From positions 1-53,732 of the forward strand of contig JAFGAM010000077.1 in NCBI GenBank assembly GCA_016933675.1: a stretch of 53,732 bases of DNA, read 5' to 3'. The notes beneath the pieces were generated by a model, which searched no databases, was not told the origin of the DNA, and saw nothing but the letters and a program-made list of their open reading frames with translations. The translations under genes and the position numbers were made by a program. This DNA comes from Candidatus Anaeroferrophillacea bacterium. Lineage in GTDB: Bacteria > Desulfobacterota > Anaeroferrophillalia > Anaeroferrophillales > Anaeroferrophillaceae. Of the stretch, positions 8,515 through 16,180 are shown one piece after another. Position 1 is the first letter of the stretch. Each line of letters starts with the position of its first letter.

Positions 8515-9477
8515 TTACTTCAGGACACCGATTTCGCGATAGTACTTCGCCGCGCCGGGGTGCAGCTGCACGCCGATGTCGCCGGCGGCGTATTCCGGTG
8601 ACCAGGTTTTCAGCACCTTGTGAACCTCGGCGATGCGTGACTTGCTGTCCGCCAGCGCCTTGACCATGTTGTACACCAGGTCATCGGGCAGGCTTTTCTG
8701 GCAGATAACCACGTTATTGGAGCCCACACAGGTTACGTCGGTGTTCTGACCCTTGTACGTGCCGCCGGGGATGACGTAGCGTGAATAGCCGTCGTTCTTC
8801 TCTTTCAGGGCGGCGAACTTGTCGGCCTCAAGGCTCAGCAGGCGGACGCCGCCGATGGCCACGGCGATATCCTGGATCACCGGTGCCGGCACGGTGGTGA
8901 AGGGCATGAAGGCGTCGATATGGCCGTCCTTCATCAGCATTGCGGCGTCGGCGTAGGAGAGGTGCTCGACCTTGCGCATGTCTGCGTAGGTCAGGCCGTG
9001 AACGGTGAGGATGTTGCGGACCAGAACCTCGCCCGAGGTGCCCCTGAGCCCCGGGGCGATGCGTTTGCCCTTGAGGTCGGCGACGGTTTCGATGCCGCTG
9101 TCGGCGCGCACGACGATCTGCAGCGGCGAGGTGTAGAGTGCCGCCAGGCCGGCGATCCTGTCCAGCGGCTGTTTGAACTGGTTGCTACCGGTTACGGCAT
9201 CGGCATTGGCGAAGGAGAAGCAGATGCCGAGGGTGTACATGCCGTTGTTGACGCCGATGATGTTGGCGTCGCCGGTGCCCTGCATGACCGCCATGTTGAC
9301 GTCGTCGACGGAGGTCTGGATGATATCCGCCAGGGCTCCGCCCAGGGGGTACCAGGTGCCCCCGGCCTTGCCTGAGGCGATGGTGAGGTTCTGCTTCGCC
9401 CATGCCGTTCCGCCGGCGAGTGCAAGCACCAGCGCCAAGGCGGCCAGAATCCGGATGATGCTGTGCGAATGTTTCAT
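8515..9477 (-). CDS. TAXI family TRAP transporter solute-binding protein
   Basis: The 320-residue protein begins with a clear Sec signal peptide (MKHSHSIIRILAALALVLAL ... AWA) and continues QNLTIASGKAGGTWYPLGG. This is the glycine-rich ligand-contacting start of TAXI receptors, which are related to the glutamate/glutamine-binding fold. AAGGGAGAGAGAAAC precedes the ATG, giving a strong ribosome site. The gene is upstream of and co-directional with the fused permease (gap about 237 bases) and downstream of the ferredoxin gene. It would bind a ligand in the periplasm and deliver it to the permease. The ligand cannot be read from sequence; TAXI receptors with known ligands bind glutamate, glutamine or other carboxylates. 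Confidence 0.93.
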   Translation of the reverse strand: MKHSHSIIRILAALALVLALAGGTAWAKQNLTIASGKAGGTWYPLGGALADIIQTSVDDVNMAVMQGTGDANIIGVNNGMYTLGICFSFANADAVTGSNQFKQPLDRIAGLAALYTSPLQIVVRADSGIETVADLKGKRIAPGLRGTSGEVLVRNILTVHGLTYADMRKVEHLSYADAAMLMKDGHIDAFMPFTTVPAPVIQDIAVAIGGVRLLSLEADKFAALKEKNDGYSRYVIPGGTYKGQNTDVTCVGSNNVVICQKSLPDDLVYNMVKALADSKSRIAEVHKVLKTWSPEYAAGDIGVQLHPGAAKYYREIGVLK

Positions 9478-9540
9478 GTTTCTCTCTCCCTTTGTTGCGG
9501 TTTACGCTCTATGCGCAAAAGGCCGCACCGCGGTCCTTCT

Positions 9541-9592
9541 GCCTCCTGATTTATGACTCCTGACTCCTGAGTCCTGAGTCCTGAATTCTCCC
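9541..9592. repeat. Tandem heptamer-like repeat (CTCCTGA family)
   Basis: The units TGACTCC, TGACTCC, TGAGTCC, TGAGTCC and TGAATTC follow one another directly. On the opposite strand they read as TTCAGGA/CTCAGGA. A similar run (GATTCAG, AATTCAG, GATTCAG) lies before the small PGH-repeat gene at 50305-50347. This copy lies between the ferredoxin gene and the TAXI receptor gene. Confidence 0.65.
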
Positions 9593-9931
9593 TCACTCCT
9601 CCCGCACCATGGTGATCGCCCCTTTCGGACACACCCAGGCGCAAATACCGCAGCCTTTGCAGTAGTCGTAGTCGATTTCGATCAGACCGGTCGCCGGGTT
9701 GCGGGAGATGCACAGGTCGGGGCACAGGTAGCGGCACAGGTCGCAACTGGTACACGGGTTGAATACCAGGCAACGGCGTGCCTCCCGAACCGCCGTCTCT
9801 TCGGTGTACCGGAGTGTTTCGCCGTTTCCGTTTCCGTTGCCGGCGGCGGTGGAAACCAGGGTGCGGATTTCCTCGTTCCGCACCCGGTGGGTGCGGTTGA
9901 GGGGGCAGAAATCGGATTGGTAATGCATCAT
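9593..9931 (-). CDS. 4Fe-4S ferredoxin-like subunit of 2-oxoacid oxidoreductase
   Basis: The protein has 112 residues. After an N-terminal extension of about 48 residues with a short Gly-Asn run, it carries two cluster motifs, [15 protein letters not shown] and [14 protein letters not shown]. This is the arrangement of delta-type ferredoxin subunits that pass electrons out of pyruvate/2-oxoglutarate:ferredoxin oxidoreductases. AAAGG precedes the ATG pair at 9926-9931. The gene sits at the 3' end of the block holding alpha, beta and gamma subunits, with a flavoprotein gene in between. It is probably the electron-exit subunit of that complex. Confidence 0.85.
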   Translation of the reverse strand: MMHYQSDFCPLNRTHRVRNEEIRTLVSTAAGNGNGNGETLRYTEETAVREARRCLVFNPCTSCDLCRYLCPDLCISRNPATGLIEIDYDYCKGCGICAWVCPKGAITMVREE

Positions 9932-9972
9932 GACCTTTCGTTTGGTGCGGCGGTACGTCTTTTACCGGTCCT

Positions 9973-11400
9973 TCATTCTGCAATGATCCGGTGATGGACC
10001 GCCATTGCTGCCCGGCGGCCGTCGGCCATGGCCTCGACCACCGTTGACGGGCCAAGCACCGCGTCACCGGCGGCGAAGATGCCGGGGATGGAGGTTTCCC
10101 GGGTTTCCCCATGCACTGCCACAGTCAGCCGCGGAGTGAGTTCCAGCGGCAGATGTTCGTCGATGAGGGTGGTATCGAGCCGCTGGCCAACGGCGGCGAT
10201 GACCAGGTCCGCGGTCAGGGTGAAATCAGAGTCTGGAAGGGCCGCTGGCGGTGCGGCCGAATCCGTGGCCGCCGGCCGAGTGGTACGGCATCCGAGCCCG
10301 GTAACGCGGTCGTTGGCGGTCAGCAGCCGATGGGGGACGGCACGGTCGATAAACGTGATGCCTTCCCGCTCAGCCGCGGCGATTTCGTCGCCGTCCGCCG
10401 GCATCGCTTCCCGCTCCCGGCGATAGAGGATGGTTACCGTGCCGGCACCGGCACGGCGTGCCGCCCGGGCGGCATCGACGGCTGCGTTACCACCGCCCAC
10501 GACGATGACCCGGTCGCCGGCGATAAGTGGCGGTCTGCCGGCGGCGAAGGCGCGCAGGAAGGTAAGGCAGTCGTATCGGCCGGTGGCTTTGGGGATGCCG
10601 GGGTCGATCTCCAGCGGCACGCCGCGGCTGGTGCCGACGGCGAGGATGATCGCCGCCGCGTCCCGCCGGCACAGTCCGGCGGCGGTGACATCATGGCCGA
10701 AACGGGTGCTGGTTTCGATTTCAACCCCGAGCCGGCGGAGATAATCTATGTCCCGCCGCAGGGCGGCGCGGGGCAGGCGGAAAGGGGGGATGACCTGCTC
10801 GGCCATGCCGCCGGCCGCCGCTGCGGCTTCCAGGACCGTGACTCGATGTCCGCGCCGGACGAGATCGTGGGCCGCGGTGAGCCCCGCCGGTCCGGCGCCG
10901 ACGATGTAAATATGCCGGCCGGTAGAGGTTGCCGGTATCGGCAGGGTAGTGTCGTCATCCGTTGCCGCGCCGGCGGCGGCGAAGCGTTTCAACTCGCGGA
11001 TGTCCAGGGGGTCGTCGATGGCGGCGCGGGTGCAGGCGGAGGTACATGGATGGTGGCACACGGCGCCGCAGAGGGTGGGCAGCGGGTTGGCTTCACGGAT
11101 CAGCGCCAGGGCCTCGGCGAACCGTCCTTCGCCGATCATCTGCAGGTAGCCGCGGACGTCCTGGCCGAGGGGACACGCGGTCTGGCAGCGGGGTGCGACT
11201 GTCGCGGGGATGACACTGGATACCGGTCCGGAGTCCGTCTCCGCGGCCTCGGTGCGACCGTAGAAGGCGCCCCGCAGGGAGTCTTGCTCCCGGCGCATGG
11301 CGGGCAGCAGTGCCGCCGGACAGCCGTTCATGCAGATCATGCATTCGCCGCACCGGTCGTAATCGATGACCGGGCGATGGGTTCTGCCTTCTACAGCCAT
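9973..11400 (-). CDS. GltD-like FAD/NAD(P)-dependent oxidoreductase with N-terminal 4Fe-4S motif
   Basis: The 475-residue protein has three parts. Residues about 16-29 form a cluster motif (CGECMICMNGCP). Next comes the cysteine-rich N-terminal domain of glutamate-synthase small subunits (CQTACPLGQDVRGYL and CGAVCHHPCTSACTR). The rest is a two-dinucleotide-binding flavoprotein with IVGAGPAGLTAAHDL for FAD, VVGGGNAAVDAARAA for NAD(P)H, and a C-terminal PGIFAAGDAVLGPS. AAAGGGAAT precedes the ATG. Related proteins move electrons between NAD(P)H and iron-sulfur partners. Inside this operon it most likely links reduced ferredoxin from the oxidoreductase to the nicotinamide pool. No glutamate-synthase large subunit is nearby. 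Confidence 0.85.
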   Translation of the reverse strand: MAVEGRTHRPVIDYDRCGECMICMNGCPAALLPAMRREQDSLRGAFYGRTEAAETDSGPVSSVIPATVAPRCQTACPLGQDVRGYLQMIGEGRFAEALALIREANPLPTLCGAVCHHPCTSACTRAAIDDPLDIRELKRFAAAGAATDDDTTLPIPATSTGRHIYIVGAGPAGLTAAHDLVRRGHRVTVLEAAAAAGGMAEQVIPPFRLPRAALRRDIDYLRRLGVEIETSTRFGHDVTAAGLCRRDAAAIILAVGTSRGVPLEIDPGIPKATGRYDCLTFLRAFAAGRPPLIAGDRVIVVGGGNAAVDAARAARRAGAGTVTILYRREREAMPADGDEIAAAEREGITFIDRAVPHRLLTANDRVTGLGCRTTRPAATDSAAPPAALPDSDFTLTADLVIAAVGQRLDTTLIDEHLPLELTPRLTVAVHGETRETSIPGIFAAGDAVLGPSTVVEAMADGRRAAMAVHHRIIAE

Positions 11401-11439
11401 ATTCCCTTTATCCCATTATTTCGTGATTGCCGCACGGCG

Positions 11440-11545
11440 GCCGTATTGATGGTTTCGTAACAACTTCATCTTCTTCGTTGCGTTGCAGGTTGGGTCATTC
11501 GCTGTACGGTAACGCCGCATTTCTCAGCTGTTGTTGGGGCGACCG
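11440..11545. repeat. Interspersed repeat family A, copy 1
   Basis: GATGGTTTCGTAACAACTTC, then CTTCGTTGCGTTGCAGG, then a GTACGGTAACGCCGCATTTC segment. This is a diverged relative of the longer copy at 19022-19158, with the same order of parts: GATGGCGTCGTAA, TGCGTTGCGCTGCA, a GTAC hairpin, and CATTTCTCAG. It lies between the gamma-subunit gene and the flavoprotein gene. I see no gene in 11401-11650. Confidence 0.45.
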
Positions 11546-11559
11546 GCCGGGTGCCCGTA

Positions 11560-11620
11560 CGGTGCCATCCCTTTTCGGCGTACGGTGGTACTTGTTACGG
11601 TTCCATCAGGTTTGAACCGC
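11560..11620 (-). repeat. Interspersed repeat family B, copy 2 (inverted)
   Basis: Read on the minus strand the element is GGAACCGTAACAAGTACC followed by GTACGCCGAAAAGGGATGGC. It matches the two plus-strand copies at 6105-6190 and 18897-18985, notably over CGCCGAAANGGGATGGCA. Confidence 0.5.
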
Positions 11621-11650
11621 ACAAGGCATGCCGGACGCCACTGATTGCGA

Positions 11651-12211
11651 TCATGCCGGTCCTGGTTCCGGTGCCGCCGCGGCGCCGAGGCGAAAGCCGA
11701 TATCCAGGGCTTTGAGGTTTGTCTCCCGGAAGCGGGCACCGCCGTGTTCCGCGATGGCGGTGGCGAGATGCAGTCGGCCGATCAGGGCGGTGCGGGCCAC
11801 GGCCGCCGCCAGCAGGATGATGTTCGCCGCCTGTTTGCCGCCCAGTTGCCGCAGGGCTTCGTCGGTGGCCGGGATGCCGAACTGCGCGACCGTTTCGCCG
11901 GCGGGTGCGGGTTTGACCAGCAGGGAATCGTAAAAAATCCGCGGGTGGGTGCCGCCGACTTCGGCGGCGAAGCGGTCGTAGCCGGTCTGCGAATAGCAGA
12001 CCAGCAGGTCGGCGGTGATGACATGAGGGAAGACAATCTCGGCGTTGGCGATCACCACCTCCGCAATTGCCGCCCCGCCGCGGGCCTGGGCGCCGTAGGC
12101 GTTGGCGCCGGCGACGCGGAAACCGGCAGATGTGGCGGCGTGGCCGAGCAGGGTGCCGGCCAGCACCACGCCCTGGCCGCCGAAACCGCAGAGACGAATC
12201 TGTTCAAGCAT
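11651..12211 (-). CDS. 2-oxoacid:ferredoxin oxidoreductase, gamma subunit
   Basis: The 186-residue protein begins MLEQIRLCGFGGQGVVLAG, the glycine-rich signature of the gamma subunit/domain of pyruvate and 2-oxoglutarate ferredoxin oxidoreductases. NAYGAQARGGAAIAEVVI follows and is also typical. The gamma domain helps hold the CoA-handling part of the complex. The gene is downstream of the beta-subunit gene, separated by about 175 bases that hold a REP-like element. Length and motifs are complete. Confidence 0.92.
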   Translation of the reverse strand: MLEQIRLCGFGGQGVVLAGTLLGHAATSAGFRVAGANAYGAQARGGAAIAEVVIANAEIVFPHVITADLLVCYSQTGYDRFAAEVGGTHPRIFYDSLLVKPAPAGETVAQFGIPATDEALRQLGGKQAANIILLAAAVARTALIGRLHLATAIAEHGGARFRETNLKALDIGFRLGAAAAPEPGPA

Positions 12212-12283
12212 GGTGCCCCCGCAACAATTGCCGCAAAGCGTCGCCAGGGGACGTCGGCGTTACCGTTCCGGATTCGCGGCGGG

Positions 12284-12312
12284 CGTAGGGGCGGCCCCCC
12301 CGTGGCCGCCCT
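12284..12312. repeat. REP-like element (GTAGGGGCG type), copy 1
   Basis: CGTAGGGGCGGCCCCCC followed by CGTGGCCGCCCT is an imperfect palindrome of the GTAGGGGCGACC...GGTCGCCC type widespread in GC-rich bacterial intergenic DNA. A second copy is embedded in frame in the P-type ATPase gene (45756-45783). It lies between the beta and gamma subunit genes of one operon. Confidence 0.55.
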
Positions 12313-12387
12313 GAAGGCGTACACGGAAATGCGACACCATGACCCGAACAGCGGCGCGACGGGGAAACCGGAGGGGTTACGAAGACG

Positions 12388-13185
12388 TCAAGCACGGGCG
12401 GTTTCCATTTCGTTACGTTCGTTACGTTCGTCATGCAGTACCCCGGTGAGAATCCGGTCCTTGCGTTCCGTTCCGGTAAGTCGCTTCATTTCGTCGGCGG
12501 TGACGCAGCGCCGGCGGAGATCCTCCAGCATGTCGGTGACCGCCCCGTAATCGTTGCGCCGGCCGTACTGGGTCGGACAAGGGGAGAGCACCTCGATGAA
12601 GCCGAAGCCGGTGAATCCCAGCACCTCCTTGATCGCCTCCTTGAGCTCCAGCGGCTGGGTGACGGCGAAGCGGGCGGCGTAACCGGCACCGGCGCCGATG
12701 ACCAACCGGCAGAGATCGAAGGGGGCCCACGGGTTGCCGCCGCCGGTGGTGGCACTTATGGCTCCCGCCGGGGTGGTGGGGGCCGCCTGACCGCCGGTCA
12801 TGCCGTAGATCATATTGTTGGCGCAGATGACCGTGAGGTCGGTGTCGCGGCGGGCGGCGTGGATGAGGTGGTTGCCGCCGATGGAGGCCAGGTCGCCGTC
12901 GCCGCTGATGACCATGGTTTTTAGTTGCGGGTTGAACGCCTTGGCGCCGGTGGCGAAGGCGATGGCGCGGCCGTGAAGGGTGTGAAGGGTGTCGGCGTTG
13001 AAGTTGGGGCTCGGGATCCAGGCGGCGCAGCCGATGCCGGAGACGAAGAGCATGTCGTCCAGGTTCAGCCGCAGCTCGTCGATGGCCCGGAGGATAATAT
13101 TCATCAGGATGCCGTGGCCACAGCCGGGGCAGAAGGGGGTGGTGCTCACCCCGGGGCGGAGATACCGATTGAGATCGCGGGCCAT
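12388..13185 (-). CDS. korB: 2-oxoacid:ferredoxin oxidoreductase, beta subunit (TPP-binding)
   Basis: The protein has 265 residues. It has FCPGCGHGILMNIILRAIDE near the N-terminus and the thiamine-diphosphate site ISGDGDLASIGGNHLIHAAR, followed by NMIYGMTGGQ. Together with the alpha subunit it would decarboxylate a 2-oxoacid and form acyl-CoA, reducing ferredoxin. The split alpha/beta/gamma/delta layout is closest to 2-oxoglutarate oxidoreductases (KorABCD), but branched-chain or aryl 2-oxoacids cannot be excluded. The start lies 2 bases after the alpha stop, indicating translational coupling. The C-terminus has a small duplication, ERNERNEMET, from a tandem AACGTAACGA-like repeat. Confidence 0.9.
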   Translation of the reverse strand: MARDLNRYLRPGVSTTPFCPGCGHGILMNIILRAIDELRLNLDDMLFVSGIGCAAWIPSPNFNADTLHTLHGRAIAFATGAKAFNPQLKTMVISGDGDLASIGGNHLIHAARRDTDLTVICANNMIYGMTGGQAAPTTPAGAISATTGGGNPWAPFDLCRLVIGAGAGYAARFAVTQPLELKEAIKEVLGFTGFGFIEVLSPCPTQYGRRNDYGAVTDMLEDLRRRCVTADEMKRLTGTERKDRILTGVLHDERNERNEMETARA

Positions 13186-13187
13186 GA

Positions 13188-14330
13188 TCAGGCAATCCCC
13201 CGGATGGTTTCCATAATCAGATGTGGGTGGATGATGCGGCCGTCGGTGCGGTTGAGCGGGATTACGTCGCCGCCGGCGTATTTCATCACCTCACCGGCCA
13301 TCTGGCCGCGGTTCATTTCGGGAACGAGGATCTTCCGGCCGCTGCCGCAGACCGTGCGGATGATGTCGTCGGGAAAGGGCCAGATAGTTTTCAGCCGCAG
13401 CAGGCCGACCTTCAGTCCCTCGGTGCGAAGCGTCTCGATGGCGTAGAGGACGCTGCGGGCGGTGAAGCCGCAGGCGACGACGACGATGTCGGCATCGTCG
13501 ACGGCATGGGCTTCGGTATCGACGATTTCGTCCCGGTGGTTCATGATCTTGTCATTGATGCGGCCGGTGAGTTGTGCCTGGACGGCGGGATCATCGGTCT
13601 TGCGGAAGCCGCGATGGTCGTGGGTCGAGCCGGTAATCAGCAGTTTCTCGCCTTCGCCGAAGGCCGGCATCGGCGGCACGCCGTCGGGAAGCTCGTGGCC
13701 GAAGGGTGTCGCCCCCTTCTCTTCGCGGTGGTTGATGACGGCCGGCGGCGCGTCGACGGTGAGCCCCTCCTTCAGGTGTCCGACCGCCTCTTCGCCCATG
13801 ACGAACACCGGTACCCGCCAGGTTTCCGCCAGATTGAAGGCGCGGATGGTGAGATCATACATCTCCTGGACCGACCATGGGCACATCGCGATGGGGGTGT
13901 AGTCGCCGTGGGAGCCCCATTTCGCCTGCATCAGGTCGCCGCCGCCGACCTTGGTTGCCTGGCCGGTGCCCGGCCCGGCACGCTGGATGTCGGCGATGAC
14001 CAGCGGGGTTTCGGTGATGGCGGCGTAGCCGATGGCCTCCTGCATGAGGCTGAACCCCGGCCCGGAGGTGGCGGTCATTCCCCTGGCGCCGGCCCAGACG
14101 GCGCCGATGACGGCGCAGATGGAGGCGATTTCGTCCTCCATCTGCATGAACACGCCGCCGTCGATTTCATCGAGCCGTGCGGCCATGCGCTCCATGATCT
14201 CGCTGGACGGGGTGATGGGATAGCCGGCGTAGAAGCGGCAGCCAGCGGCGATGGCACCCTCGGCGAGGGCCTCGTTGCCGGTCAGGTAGTAGTTGCCGGG
14301 CGGCATGATGGCTGGTTCGTGACCGCTCAT
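13188..14330 (-). CDS. korA: 2-oxoacid:ferredoxin oxidoreductase, alpha subunit
   Basis: The 380-residue protein has YLTGNEALAEGAIAAGC and YAGYPITPSSEIMERMA near the N-terminus, the pyrimidine-binding signature of alpha subunits, and FVMGEEAVGHLKEG in the middle. The C-terminal part (VACGFTARSVLYAIETLR) is the transketolase-C-like domain. It pairs with the beta subunit encoded immediately downstream. The ATG at 14330 has only a weak GGA upstream; an internal ATG at about 14306 would begin MPPGNYYLTG and is a plausible alternative. Two 31-base direct repeats lie 64-125 bases upstream and may belong to its control region. Confidence 0.9.
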   Translation of the reverse strand: MSGHEPAIMPPGNYYLTGNEALAEGAIAAGCRFYAGYPITPSSEIMERMAARLDEIDGGVFMQMEDEIASICAVIGAVWAGARGMTATSGPGFSLMQEAIGYAAITETPLVIADIQRAGPGTGQATKVGGGDLMQAKWGSHGDYTPIAMCPWSVQEMYDLTIRAFNLAETWRVPVFVMGEEAVGHLKEGLTVDAPPAVINHREEKGATPFGHELPDGVPPMPAFGEGEKLLITGSTHDHRGFRKTDDPAVQAQLTGRINDKIMNHRDEIVDTEAHAVDDADIVVVACGFTARSVLYAIETLRTEGLKVGLLRLKTIWPFPDDIIRTVCGSGRKILVPEMNRGQMAGEVMKYAGGDVIPLNRTDGRIIHPHLIMETIRGIA

Positions 14331-14393
14331 CTGATTGCGGGTTCCATCCAGGTTCGGGTTGTTTGTTCCGGCACTGATCCGGTCTGGTCGGCG

Positions 14394-14455
14394 GTCGGAT
14401 TCGAAAGTCGGGACCTTTGATTGGCTCGAAGCCGAAAGCCGGGGCTGTTGATTGG
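14394..14455. repeat. 31-bp tandem direct repeat upstream of korA
   Basis: Bases 14394-14424 and 14425-14455 match at 23 of 31 positions by my count. Both units end in TTGATTGG and share CGAAAG and CGGG blocks. They lie just upstream of the first oxidoreductase gene and downstream of the GntR-family regulator gene. They could be paired operator sites. Confidence 0.5.
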
Positions 14456-14671
14456 AAAGGTAATCGTAAATTTGATTAAATCTGTTAAGGTGCCGGATAA
14501 CCCATGTAGTGGGGTTTTGTCAACTCCATTCTGACAGAACTGAAAAAATCCGAATAATGCCTCATCACCGCCGGCGAAAATCAGTACGTGCATGAACCTA
14601 CTGGATTTCCACTTTTACTGGAATGACGGTAAAGGGCTGAAACGGAATTTTTATGAAGCCCTTATTTGTCG

Positions 14672-14741
14672 GTGCCCCATGCTGCCTGCGGTAGCGATTC
14701 ATCATCAGGTAACTTCGCCCTGAACTCGGCCAACGTCATTT
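14672..14741. repeat. Interspersed repeat family C, copy 1
   Basis: This 70-base segment matches 20456-20525 at 60 of 70 positions by my count, including an identical AGCGATTCATCATCA core and a shared ACGTCATTT end. It lies in the 490-base gap between the GntR gene and korA. Confidence 0.8.
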
Positions 14742-14744
14742 ATA

Positions 14745-14766
14745 TGTAAAATAATATATCTTTACA
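14745..14766. promoter_or_regulatory. AT-rich dyad TGTAAA-N10-TTTACA
   Basis: TGTAAA (14745-14750) and TTTACA (14761-14766) flank ten A/T-rich bases (ATAATATATC) in otherwise GC-rich DNA. It lies about 415 bases upstream of korA and just past the 3' end of the GntR gene. It could contain a -10 region or bind a regulator; which one is not shown by the sequence. Confidence 0.35.
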
Positions 14767-14822
14767 GGTAAGGTGCTTAGCGATAGGTTACCTGGAAGGG
14801 TGTCGATCAATCAGGGGGACAT

Positions 14823-15545
14823 TCAAAAGGATGTGTCGAGCCGGTTGCGGTCGGCGTGGCGCAGACCGTCGAGTACGTGTTCCCTGACCGTGGCGATGTG
14901 GCGGGCCAGGGATTCCCGGGCGTCGTCGAGCCGACCTGCCAGCAACAGTTCCACCAGCTGCCGGTGGTCGTCACCGGCGGTGCTGACCGGGGAGATGAAG
15001 AGGATGGCGGCGCGGTACTTGAGGTAGAGCAGATCGAAGAGGTTGCGCAACACCTGGAGTTTGACCCGGTTGCCTGACAGCGCCGCCAGGGTGAGGTGAA
15101 AATCCTTGTCGGAAAGCAGCCGGTTGCTGATGTAGATGTCGCGGGTGGCCTGAATGTGGGCATCCAGAGCCGCCCGCAGCCGGGCGGCGCCGGTATCGTC
15201 CAGCCGGGCCGCCACTTCGGGCAGGAGAGAGGGCTCCAGCAGTTCGCGCAGATCGTAAATCTCCTTGACCTCGGTGGCGCTGACCGGCTCGGCAAAGTAG
15301 CCGCGGTTGGGTTCGTGGCGTACCAGCCCTTGGAATTCCAGCCATTTCAGCGCCTGAATTACCGGCGTGGCGCTCATGCCCAGGCGCTCGGAGAGGTCGC
15401 GGTAGGAGATCTTCTGTCCCGGCACGATTTCGTTGTGGAACAGCATGTTGCGGATACCCTGGTAGGCCAGCCGGGTGTGGCCTTCCTTGGTGCGACGGCT
15501 GCCGCCGGCGGGGCTGTCGGTGTCGATATTGGTCGTCTCGCTCAA
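14823..15545 (-). CDS. GntR family transcriptional regulator (FCD/FadR subfamily)
   Basis: The 240-residue protein has an N-terminal winged helix (GQKISYRDLSERLGMSATPV then IQALKWLEFQGLVRHEP) and an all-helical C-terminal FCD ligand domain (IYDLRELLEPSLLPEVAARL, DKDFHLTLAALSGN). FCD regulators usually sense an organic acid, often with a bound metal. The likely start is TTG at 15543-15545, preceded by AGGAAAGG. It lies upstream of and co-directional with the oxidoreductase/TAXI block, so it probably controls that block in response to its substrate. Confidence 0.88.
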   Translation of the reverse strand: MSETTNIDTDSPAGGSRRTKEGHTRLAYQGIRNMLFHNEIVPGQKISYRDLSERLGMSATPVIQALKWLEFQGLVRHEPNRGYFAEPVSATEVKEIYDLRELLEPSLLPEVAARLDDTGAARLRAALDAHIQATRDIYISNRLLSDKDFHLTLAALSGNRVKLQVLRNLFDLLYLKYRAAILFISPVSTAGDDHRQLVELLLAGRLDDARESLARHIATVREHVLDGLRHADRNRLDTSF

Positions 15546-15601
15546 GCGGGTACCTTTCCTGTCGGGTTGAGCAGTGCCTGATCAACGTTTCTTCGGCAGG
15601 T

Positions 15602-16050
15602 TCAGTCGTCCTCACCCAGTGCTTCCAGATCCGCAAGGTCTTTCATTCTGCCGACGGCTTTTTTGTTGATGACATACTGGCATCGTCCGATGTAGTTCAC
15701 CGGAATGCCGCCGAACGTACTTACCTTACGATTTTGAAAGGCGTCATCCCAGCATATTCCGCTGGGAGACGTGATGATGTCGATACGTACCGGTGGTCGA
15801 CCAAGTTGAACCACCTGCCCCGGCCGAGTGAAGTCCGCTTCTTTCAGACCGCGCGAACCGAAACCAAACGCTTCGAGCGCCGCCGGGATGCGACGGGCAT
15901 TATCTTCGTCCGGCTTTACTAACAGGTCGATATCACCGGCATACCTGGGAGCCCCGTAAAAGGCCAGGGCGGATCTCCGACAATGAGATATTCAACCTTG
16001 TGAACGTTGAACAACCCGAGCAATTCATTGAAGTCTGGCCGTACTTCCAT
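15602..16050 (-). pseudogene. Nucleotidyltransferase-fold protein, interrupted by one frameshift
   Basis: Starting at ATG 16048-16050 the frame reads MEVRPDFNELLGLFNVHKVE then YLIVGD, then leaves frame near 15970. One additional base there restores ALAFYGAPRYAGDIDLLV, which runs on to the stop at 15602 (... KDLADLEALGEDD). G-D-I-D-L-L-V matches the catalytic G-x-D-x-D region of MNT/AbiEii-like nucleotidyltransferases. The intact product would be about 149 residues. The start overlaps a 51-codon gene by 26 bases, an arrangement like small two-gene systems of this family. The one-base loss may be real or a sequence error. Confidence 0.7.
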
Positions 16051-16180
16051 GAAATTGTCTCCGCAGGTACTCGACTGCTGAAATCCTCTCATCGGGTGAT
16101 TGTGTCAGCCAGAACTCCAGGTCGTCCCTGTCCCTGCTCATTTCATCCATGTTCGAGTTGTTGACTGTTTTACGGATCAT
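16025..16180 (-). CDS. Small protein paired with the nucleotidyltransferase (51 aa)
   Basis: ATG 16178-16180 follows AAGGTGG, a strong ribosome site. The frame encodes MIRKTVNNSNMDEMSRDRDD then LEFWLTQSPDERISAVEYLR and ends RQFHGSTARLQ. The segment S-P-x-E-R-x-x-A-V-E-x-L-R-R-Q followed by a short R-L-Q tail is typical of small proteins encoded directly before nucleotidyltransferase genes. It overlaps the downstream start by 26 bases, implying coupled translation. Whether it is an antitoxin-like partner is inference. Confidence 0.65.
   Translation of the reverse strand: MIRKTVNNSNMDEMSRDRDDLEFWLTQSPDERISAVEYLRRQFHGSTARLQ

Noticed and set aside
13221-14420. 399-residue plus-strand frame
   Set aside because: Antisense to korA, which is well conserved.
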